From Azorhizobium sp965227945 (GTDB lineage Bacteria > Pseudomonadota > Alphaproteobacteria > Rhizobiales > Xanthobacteraceae): a stretch of DNA of 64,000 bases. The notes beneath the pieces were generated by a model, which saw only the letters and a program-made list of their open reading frames with translations, was not told where the DNA came from and made no database searches. Location: NCBI GenBank assembly GCA_965227945.1, contig CBDDGQ010000006.1, positions 558,001 to 622,000 on the forward strand. Reading direction: 5' to 3'. A program made the translations under genes and the position numbers. Positions 1-6,668 of the stretch are shown here, piece by piece (the first letter of the stretch is position 1; every line of letters starts with the position of its first letter).

Positions 1-809
1 GGGATGCTCTTGGTATTCCAAGCCTTGAGGCCCGCCGGTTGCTGGCCGTCGCGCGGTTCGAAGGGGGCGAAGGCAAAGCCGGCGCTGTTCTGTGCGGTCA
101 GTCCCACCTCCAGATGCGGCGTCACGGCAGGATCGGCGTAGTCATTGGCCACGACAATGAAGCCGTTGCCCAAGGCCCCGCCCAATTGGGCCAACGGATT
201 GAACACCGCCACGGGGCTGTAGGCGACGCCCATCACGCCCACTTCGCTGGCCCGCCAGCCGGGGCATCGGGGCACGTCCGGCTTGCAGGTGATGGACTGC
301 ACCACATGAATGGCAATGGGTCGCGGCGTCGCCAGCGCCGGGGCCGCGCTGGGAAAGGCGACGACGGCATAGCCGAGCACGCCGTTCAGCACATTGCCGC
401 TGGTGTAGGAATAGGTGAGCGGAATGGTCGTCAGCCGCACATCGGGGCCGAGCGCCTCCTGGCGAATGCGCAACCCGGTGGAGCCGGTGTCCAGCAGGAC
501 GGTGCCGCCGCTGCCGCCGCCCGCCGTCACCGCCACGAAATTGGCAAAGCCGCTGCGACCGGGCGTGGGCAACAAGGGGACCATCGCGGTCGGCGACGCC
601 TCGGCGGAGGCGGGTGGTGTCCCGGCCTGCGCGCGGGCAGGGCCGCTTGGCACGCCGAACGCCCCCACCAGCATCCAGAGGGCGGCAAACGAAATCATCC
701 ACCGCTTCAGCCGCCTGGCCCGGTGGGGTCTGGCGGCGCGCCCGTCCTCAACCCGTGCCCGCACGGGGCGGGATCGCGCTCCGGGAGAACCCGATCTGAC
801 CGCTGGCAT
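1..809 (-). CDS. Aspartic-protease-like secreted protein, DUF3443-like (3' end outside the window)
   Basis: The reading frame enters from the left window edge, so the C-terminus is missing. From the ATG at 809 the protein starts with a basic stretch (RARRLKRW). A hydrophobic segment follows (MISFAALWMLVGAFG) and then a likely AxA signal-peptidase site (ARAQA), so export is expected; an internal ATG at 698 would give a short, conventional signal peptide. The mature part carries VLLDTGSTGLRI, a D-T-G-S motif like the catalytic Asp loop of retropepsin-type proteases, followed by a glycine-rich region. The spacing resembles DUF3443 proteins, a family without an established function. Family assignment is from memory of the motif. 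Protease activity is not shown, because the second half of the fold lies outside the window. Confidence 0.6.
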   Translation of the reverse strand, partial: MPAVRSGSPGARSRPVRARVEDGRAARPHRARRLKRWMISFAALWMLVGAFGVPSGPARAQAGTPPASAEASPTAMVPLLPTPGRSGFANFVAVTAGGGSGGTVLLDTGSTGLRIRQEALGPDVRLTTIPLTYSYTSGNVLNGVLGYAVVAFPSAAPALATPRPIAIHVVQSITCKPDVPRCPGWRASEVGVMGVAYSPVAVFNPLAQLGGALGNGFIVVANDYADPAVTPHLEVGLTAQNSAGFAFAPFEPRDGQQPAGLKAWNTKSI

Positions 810-921
810 CACAGGCCCTCCCGCGCTGTTGGCGAAGGGGCAGCTTAGTCGCGGGAGGAGACCGGAAGAACCCCGCGATACCGCACCCGCGACATGACAC
901 GCCTGCGGCTTGCGCCGTGGA

Positions 922-1770
922 TCAGGCGGCCAGGGGCGCGTCCGTCTCCGTGGCGCGCGCCAGATCCACCAGCCGCGCCACCAGAGCCGAGGCCGGGTCC
1001 GCCAATTGGTTGACGATGGTGAAATGATTGGCGCCCGGCACCGTCGCGCTGTCGGCCGCAATCCCTTGCGCCCGCCACGCCGCCGCCAGATCGTGGCTCT
1101 GGCGCAGGAATTCGCCGCTTTCCTCGGCCCCCACCACGGCGGAGAACTGCCGTCCCGCGGGCACCGGCCACAACGACGGCGACAGGCGCTGGGCTTCCGC
1201 CTCGCCCAGCCGCAGGGCGTCATTGAGGCGGGTGGAGAGCAACGGCTCCAGCTCATACACGCCGGACAGGCCGACCCCTGCGGTCACCAGATCGTCGGCG
1301 CCCCGCTCGTCAATATCGTGCCAGCGGGTGGCTGTCAGGGCCGCGGCCAGATGCCCGCCGGCAGAATGGCCGCTCACCACCATCCGCCGCTTGATGCGGT
1401 GATGCAGGCACACGGCGGCGCCCCGCGCCTGGGAGACGATGGTGCGCAGGGGAACGTTGGGCGCCAGATCATAGCCGGCCAGCGCCACCGCAACCCCGTG
1501 CGCCAGACAGCCTTCGGCGACAAAGGTCAGTTCGCGCGGGTGCTGACGCTGCCAATAGCCGCCGTGAAAGAACAGCACCATGGGAGCTTGCCGGGTGGTG
1601 TCTGGCCACAAGATGTCGAGGATCTGCCGGGCGGACGGGCCGTGGGGAATGCCAAGGTCCGCGGCGGCCACCGACCCGCGCAGGCGGGCGGATCGTTCGG
1701 TCCAGTCGGCAACGATGTCGGCAAAGTTCGGGACCCGAGCCCGGTTGTCATATTCCGCTTCGTAATCCAC
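922..1770 (-). CDS. Alpha/beta hydrolase, kynurenine-formamidase-like
   Basis: About 282 residues. The oxyanion motif HGGYW, the nucleophile elbow GHSAGGHL and a late GANHFTIV (catalytic His) are all visible. This set is typical of the HGG-type esterase/arylformamidase group, which cleaves small esters or N-formyl-kynurenine. I chose the GTG at 1770 because AGGGGA lies just upstream. The longer frame from 1812 adds 14 residues without a better ribosome site. There is no signal peptide, so it should be cytoplasmic. No other tryptophan-degradation gene is nearby, so a kynurenine substrate is only a possibility and a general carboxylesterase is equally likely. Confidence 0.8.
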   Translation of the reverse strand: MDYEAEYDNRARVPNFADIVADWTERSARLRGSVAAADLGIPHGPSARQILDILWPDTTRQAPMVLFFHGGYWQRQHPRELTFVAEGCLAHGVAVALAGYDLAPNVPLRTIVSQARGAAVCLHHRIKRRMVVSGHSAGGHLAAALTATRWHDIDERGADDLVTAGVGLSGVYELEPLLSTRLNDALRLGEAEAQRLSPSLWPVPAGRQFSAVVGAEESGEFLRQSHDLAAAWRAQGIAADSATVPGANHFTIVNQLADPASALVARLVDLARATETDAPLAA

Positions 1771-1892
1771 GCAATCCCCTTCCTTGCTGGCGGCAAGCCG
1801 TTGCGGGCGCAAACACGCCGCACCGGCTGCGTCCCCCGCGCCGCGAGGCTGTTAACGCAATCTCCTCGGTTCCGGTTCCGAGGGTCGGACGA

Positions 1893-3284
1893 TCAATCGT
1901 GCTCGCCGTGGGCATTGCGGATGCGCCGCACCACCCACCACACGCCCACCACTGCCACCGGCACCGCCACCGCGGTGACAAAGCCGGGATCGATGTGGAG
2001 GCCGATGCGGGCATCGGCCCCGCTCTCGTGCAGGCCCTCCGCGAGGAGATGAACGAGGCTTGCCACATAATAAGAAATGGCCGCCACCGACAGCCCTTCC
2101 ACCGTGCGCTGGAGGCGCAGTTGGAGACGGGTGCGCTCGTTCATGGAGGTGAGCAGGTCGCGGTTCTGCTGTTCCAGTTCCACGTCCACGCGGGTGCGCA
2201 GCAGATCGGCGCTGCGGGCCAGCTTGGCGGAGATGTTCTCCTGCCGCTCCTCCACCGATTGGCAGGTGCGCATGGCCGGCGCCATGCGGCGCTCCAGGAA
2301 TTGCTGCCAGGTGGGAAAGCCCGGCACCACCGTCTCGCGGATGGTGGCAAGGCGCAGCCGCACGATTTCCTGATAGGCGCGGCTGGCGCCGAAGCGGAAC
2401 AGCGAGGCGGTCGCCCCCGCTTCCAGTTCGGCGGCGAGGGCCACCAGTTCGTCCAGCAGCTTGTTGTTGGCGGCCAGACCCACGGAATGGGACATCTCGC
2501 CCGCGGTCTTGGCGAGGCGCGCCTCGATCTTGGCAATGGAGGGCGCCAGCGCCTGGGCCTGCGGCAGGCCGAGGAGCGCCAGGGTCCGGTAGGTCTCGAT
2601 CTCCAGCACCCGCTGCACCAAGGCGCCGGCGGACTCGGCGCCCAGGCCGCGGTCGCGCACCAGGATGCGCACGAAGCCGGCGGGGTCGGGCTTGAAGTCG
2701 GTGGCGATTTCGGCCGCCCCGTCATTGACGTCCGCACGGGCCAGACTGGCGCGGTCGAACACCCCGTCCAATTGCACGTCCTCCATGGAGTCCGTGACCA
2801 TGTGCAGGTCCACCGCCACCAGCAGCGGGCCCGGCTGCGGCACCTGTGCTAACGGGCTGGCGAGGGCGGCGGCGGGCGGCTGGAACGGCAGCAGGGCGGC
2901 AGTGGCCTCGGTGGCCGGGAGATCCCACGTATAAGTGGAGAATTCCGCGTGGGTCTCCCACCGCAAGGTGGCCCCGCCCAGCGAGACGCGATGGTGTTTG
3001 GCCCCCGGGAGCGGCCCCGGCCCGCCGCGGCTGGTGCAAAACTCCGTCACCGCCGCCCGCTCCGCCTGGGCATCGCCCGGTGCGGTGAGAAAGGCCACGT
3101 GCAGGAAGCGGCGCGGGGTCTCCACGGGAAAGAACGGGCGCGCATGCAGTTCGCCGAGAATGGCGGCCCGCAGCGGATGGGCGGTTAGCATCCGGCCTTC
3201 GCCAAGGCCCAGGTCCGCCGCGCCCGTGCGCGCGCCCCGCCCGTCGTCCGTGGTCAGGCTGGTGCCAGTTTGCTCGTCGACCAT
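1893..3284 (-). CDS. DUF3422 family membrane-associated protein
   Basis: 463 residues from the ATG at 3284, which has AAGGGGGG about seven bases upstream. The longer frame to 3410 lacks a ribosome site. The N-terminal ELHARPFFPVETPRR motif is characteristic of DUF3422, a family of unknown function found widely in alpha- and betaproteobacteria. The middle is helical and rich in Ala/Glu/Leu, consistent with a coiled coil. The last 70 residues contain two hydrophobic segments (around YYVASLVHLLAEG and FVTAVAVPVAVVGVWWVV), so the protein is probably anchored in the inner membrane by its C-terminus. It precedes the hydrolase on the same strand with an 122-base gap, so co-transcription is possible but unproven. 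Confidence 0.85.
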   Translation of the reverse strand: MVDEQTGTSLTTDDGRGARTGAADLGLGEGRMLTAHPLRAAILGELHARPFFPVETPRRFLHVAFLTAPGDAQAERAAVTEFCTSRGGPGPLPGAKHHRVSLGGATLRWETHAEFSTYTWDLPATEATAALLPFQPPAAALASPLAQVPQPGPLLVAVDLHMVTDSMEDVQLDGVFDRASLARADVNDGAAEIATDFKPDPAGFVRILVRDRGLGAESAGALVQRVLEIETYRTLALLGLPQAQALAPSIAKIEARLAKTAGEMSHSVGLAANNKLLDELVALAAELEAGATASLFRFGASRAYQEIVRLRLATIRETVVPGFPTWQQFLERRMAPAMRTCQSVEERQENISAKLARSADLLRTRVDVELEQQNRDLLTSMNERTRLQLRLQRTVEGLSVAAISYYVASLVHLLAEGLHESGADARIGLHIDPGFVTAVAVPVAVVGVWWVVRRIRNAHGEHD

Positions 3285-3460
3285 CGAACCGCCCCCCTTG
3301 GAACGGTGCTGACACGAAGCCGGCGACAAGACAAGCGGATGGGCGGTCGCAGCGCCGGGACGGAGGCGGCAACCGGCTGTAACGACGCCACTTTCTGCGC
3401 CCCGGCCCAACTGCTACGCCGGGTCGCACCGCGCGTCTTTCATCCCGTGGATCCGGTTGC

Positions 3461-3497
3461 GGAAACTTTAGAAACTGATATAGTTTTTATAGTTTCC
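3461..3497. promoter_or_regulatory. 37-nt operator-like palindrome upstream of the FAD monooxygenase
   Basis: Two 16-base arms (3461-3476 and 3482-3497) flank a 5-base centre and match in 14 of 16 positions. Each arm itself contains two copies of a GAAACT/AGTTTC unit. The site is AT-rich in an otherwise GC-rich region and sits 46 bases before the monooxygenase start. The natural candidate ligand is the TetR-type regulator encoded just downstream of that gene. Binding is inferred. Confidence 0.65.
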
Positions 3498-3543
3498 GCC
3501 CGGGGACGGCGCGACTGCCGAAAGAGGGTGGCCAGGAGGGGGC

Positions 3544-5121
3544 ATGGCACAGAATCTGAATACACCGGTGCTCATTGCGGGCGGCGGCCCAACGGGTTTG
3601 ACGTTGGCCATCATGCTGCGCATGTACGGAATTCCCGTGCGTATCATTGATCGCAACCTGACCGCGTCCACTGTTTCCAAGGCGCTGGGCGTGTGGAGCG
3701 CCAGCCTCGAGGCGCTCGACGCCATGGGCGTGATCCAGCACTTCGAGGCGGACGGCGTGCGGCTGAAGGCGCTCATCGTCGGGGACGGTCCCCGCCAGTT
3801 GGCCTCCCTCGTGGTGGGGGACGGCATCGACAGCCCCTACCCCTTCCCTCTGCTGCTGGCCCAGTCGCGCACCGAGGAAATTCTGGGGGCCCGCCTCGCG
3901 GAACTGGGCACCACTGTCGAGCGCGGCGTGGAACTGACCGGCTTCACCCAGGACGCGGGCGGCGTGATCGCCCAGCTCAAGCATGCGGACGGGCGTGAGG
4001 AGACGGCGACGGCACAATATCTGGTAGGCTGCGACGGCGCCCGCAGCCAGGTGCGCCGCACGCTCGACATCGAATTCGAGGGCTATACCGAGCCGCTGGT
4101 CTATCTGCTGGGCGATGTGAAGATCGACGGCGGCGCCCTCGATCGCCGCAGCATCTATGTGTGGTGGGGCAATGGCGGCACCGTCGCGCTGTTTCCGTTC
4201 GAGCCGGACATCTGGCGCATCATCACCGCCCGCCCTGACGATTCCGATTCCAGCGAGCCGACGCTGGCCGAACTGCAGGACCAGATGGAGCGGCACGGCC
4301 CTCCGGGCACCCGGCTGCGCGACCCCACCTGGCTGTCCGCCTTCCGCATCAACGAGCGGCTGGCCAAATCCTATCGCACCGGCCGCGTGTTCATCGCCGG
4401 CGACGCGGCGCACATCCATAGTCCCGCCGGTGGCCAGGGGATGAATACCGGCATCCAGGATGCCTTCAACCTCGGCTGGAAGCTGGCGCATGCATTGCGT
4501 GGCTATGGCGATGCGGACTTGCTGCTGGCCAGCTACGAGCCTGAGCGTCGTCCCATCGCCCATGACGTGGTGAAGGGCGCCGCCCAGAAGCTCCACGTGG
4601 GCTACGCCACCAGCACCATCACCCGGCTGATCCGGGACGTGGCAGTGACCGTGCTGGGCAATCTGCCGGCGGCGCAGAAGAAGTTGCAGGTGGAATTGTC
4701 CGAGACCACCATCGTTTATCACGACGGCCCGTTGGTGGCCCTGGGCGACCCGCCGCGCCGTCCCGATCGCACGGAGGTGGGCACCCGCGCCCGCGAGGCC
4801 CATTTCTCGGACCCGCACACCGGCCGCCGCACCGCGCTGTGGCCGCGCCTTGGGGGCACCCACCACACGCTGCTGCTGTTCCCCGCCGAGGGTCGGGCCA
4901 TCGACACCGGCCTGCTGGCCGGCCTCGAAGAGGCGGTGACGGTGGTGGACATTCCCCCCGCCTGCGACCCCCAGGGCGAGGTGCGCAAGGCCTATGAGAT
5001 CCGCAAGCCCGGCTGGGTGCTGGTGCGGCCGGACCAGGTGATCGCCGCGCGCGGCAGCGCGGAGGATCTGGCGCCGCTCGCCAAATACCTGGATCGTGTG
5101 ATACGGCCCGCTGCAACTTAG
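3544..5121 (+). CDS. FAD-dependent aromatic hydroxylase (group A flavin monooxygenase)
   Basis: 525 residues. The three hallmarks of the PHBH-type fold are present: GGGPTG near the N-terminus (ADP binding), GCDGARSQVRR (DG motif, NADPH and FAD) and GDAAHIHSPAGGQGMN (GD motif, FAD ribityl). A C-terminal thioredoxin-like domain of the phenol-hydroxylase subgroup (MhpA/TfdB/PcpB-like) follows. Enzymes of this group hydroxylate phenolic rings with NAD(P)H and O2; the substrate cannot be read from sequence. GGAGG lies ahead of the ATG. The TetR gene follows on the same strand, and a long palindrome lies in the promoter. Together these look like a substrate-induced degradation or detoxification unit without ring-cleavage genes nearby. 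Confidence 0.88.
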   Translation: MAQNLNTPVLIAGGGPTGLTLAIMLRMYGIPVRIIDRNLTASTVSKALGVWSASLEALDAMGVIQHFEADGVRLKALIVGDGPRQLASLVVGDGIDSPYPFPLLLAQSRTEEILGARLAELGTTVERGVELTGFTQDAGGVIAQLKHADGREETATAQYLVGCDGARSQVRRTLDIEFEGYTEPLVYLLGDVKIDGGALDRRSIYVWWGNGGTVALFPFEPDIWRIITARPDDSDSSEPTLAELQDQMERHGPPGTRLRDPTWLSAFRINERLAKSYRTGRVFIAGDAAHIHSPAGGQGMNTGIQDAFNLGWKLAHALRGYGDADLLLASYEPERRPIAHDVVKGAAQKLHVGYATSTITRLIRDVAVTVLGNLPAAQKKLQVELSETTIVYHDGPLVALGDPPRRPDRTEVGTRAREAHFSDPHTGRRTALWPRLGGTHHTLLLFPAEGRAIDTGLLAGLEEAVTVVDIPPACDPQGEVRKAYEIRKPGWVLVRPDQVIAARGSAEDLAPLAKYLDRVIRPAAT

Positions 5122-5169
5122 CCGCGCCCGGCACCGCCGCCGGTGGCCGGCCCTGGTGCAGGAGGAGCT

Positions 5170-5853
5170 GTGACGGACCCGCTCGCGTTGCCGCCTATCG
5201 ATCTCGACGCGGGTCCCACGGGGCGGATCCTGTCCGCCGCCCGCGAGATCCTGCTGCGCGACACGTACAGCGCGCTTACCATGGACAAACTCGCCTTTAC
5301 GCTCGGCATGAGCAAGAAGACGATCTACACCCACTATCCGTCCAAGGACGCCATCGTCGCGGCCATCATGGCCGCGACCGGGGCCACGGTGCGGCGCCGG
5401 GTGATGGCGGTGATCGCCGGGCCTCAGCCGTTTGCCGAGAAGCTGGAAGGGGTGTTCACCCTCATCGGCAGCTATTTCGGCGCCATGTCGCCGGCCTTCG
5501 TGCGCGACATGGAGCGCCACGCCCCACAGATTCACGACCAGATCAACGCCATCAAGGATCAGAACATCCCTCTGGTGTTCGGCCGCATCCTGGCCATGGG
5601 CGCGGCGGAGGGCATGGTGCGCACCGACATCGACCCTGCCTTCCTGACCGAATACTGGCTGCAGGTGGTGAAGGGCATCCATGACCCGGCCTTGCTGGTG
5701 CGCACCGGCACCACGCCGAAAGAGGCGTTCGAGAAAGCGCTGGACCTGTTCTTCAGCGGCCTGCTCACCCCGGAAGGGCGCGCCCGGAGCCGTTGGGCGG
5801 TGCCGACGGCCCAGCCAGCGGCCCCGTCACCCGCGGCGGATGACGCCGGCTGA
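5170..5853 (+). CDS. TetR/AcrR family transcriptional regulator
   Basis: 227 residues. The N-terminal helix-turn-helix is clear (residues about 25-70: ILSAAREILL, then LTMDKLAFTLGMSKKTIYTHY, FPSK-like SKDAI). The C-terminal half is a helical ligand-binding domain. I chose GTG 5170 because AGGAGG precedes it by a few bases; the frame opens at 5143 without a ribosome site. It starts 48 bases after the flavin monooxygenase and is probably co-transcribed with it. The simplest reading is autogenous, effector-relieved repression through the palindrome at 3461-3497. The final 25 residues are Pro/Ala-rich and probably disordered. Confidence 0.9.
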   Translation: MTDPLALPPIDLDAGPTGRILSAAREILLRDTYSALTMDKLAFTLGMSKKTIYTHYPSKDAIVAAIMAATGATVRRRVMAVIAGPQPFAEKLEGVFTLIGSYFGAMSPAFVRDMERHAPQIHDQINAIKDQNIPLVFGRILAMGAAEGMVRTDIDPAFLTEYWLQVVKGIHDPALLVRTGTTPKEAFEKALDLFFSGLLTPEGRARSRWAVPTAQPAAPSPAADDAG

Positions 5854-5873
5854 CCAAACCGGCGCGGTTTGGG

Positions 5874-6497
5874 TCAGAAGGCCGCAATCTGCTCCAGATG
5901 GGTCGTATCGTTGAGCCGCACCAGCGTCGCGTGATCGGCAGCCGCATCGATCACCGTCAGATTGCAGGGCTCCTGCCCCAGCCGCCAATAGCCCGAGAGC
6001 GGCAGGTCCAGCAGATGGGCCAGCAGCACCCGATTGGAGCTGTCGTGCCCCACCAGAACCACCGTTTCACCGCGATGGCGGGCCAGCAGGTCGCGCACCA
6101 GATCGGACGCACGCACCGCCACATCCTGGAGCGATTCCCCGCCGGGGAAGCGCACACGCTGCGGCGCCTGATGCCATTGGGCGAACACCTCAGGCGCTTC
6201 CGCCTCGGCCTGCGCATGGGTCTTCCATTGCCAGGCGCCGTAATCGATATCCGCCAACGCCCCATGGATCTGCGCCGCGCACGCTGTCGCCTCGGCGATC
6301 CGCGCCCCCGTGGCGATGCAGCGGCCGAGCGGGCTGGTGTAGATGGCTGCCGGCTGCCAGCGCGCGGCAATCCGCGCCGCCAGTGCCGCCGCCTGGGCTT
6401 CGCCGGTGGGCGACAGATCCACCTCCACGCGGCCACGAAAGCGGGCAGGGGAAATCCCCGGCACATGGCCGTGACGGGTCAAGATGAGCGTCGTCAT
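5874..6497 (-). CDS. Histidine phosphatase family protein
   Basis: 207 residues with the RHG phosphohistidine motif at the start (LTRHGHVPG) and a second catalytic histidine in VVLVGHDSSNR. GRCIATG corresponds to the conserved arginine region (the usual Arg-Thr is altered). This is the phosphoglycerate-mutase-like branch that includes CobC-type alpha-ribazole phosphatases and broad sugar phosphatases; the substrate cannot be assigned. It is convergent with the TetR gene, with a 20-base gap. No cobalamin genes are nearby, so a role in B12 assembly is not supported by context. Confidence 0.85.
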   Translation of the reverse strand: MTTLILTRHGHVPGISPARFRGRVEVDLSPTGEAQAAALAARIAARWQPAAIYTSPLGRCIATGARIAEATACAAQIHGALADIDYGAWQWKTHAQAEAEAPEVFAQWHQAPQRVRFPGGESLQDVAVRASDLVRDLLARHRGETVVLVGHDSSNRVLLAHLLDLPLSGYWRLGQEPCNLTVIDAAADHATLVRLNDTTHLEQIAAF

Positions 6498-6668
6498 GCA
6501 AGCTCCTGCAACAGAGGCGCGCCGTCTGGCGTGGACTGTGGGCCGTCCCGGGGTTCGTCCGCCCAGGCTGATGGCCTGCGGCGGTGTCCCAGTCCCTCCG
6601 GTCCCGCTCCAGCTTTAGCGGAGGTTTACGACAAGACGACAGCCCCACTGCGCACGCTTCGACGCGTC

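Noticed and set aside
3487..5682. A 731-residue open frame on the minus strand opposite the flavin monooxygenase
   Set aside because: It mirrors the real gene in high-GC DNA; its composition is His/Arg/Gln-rich with no motif and no ribosome site, while the plus-strand frame has three intact FAD motifs.
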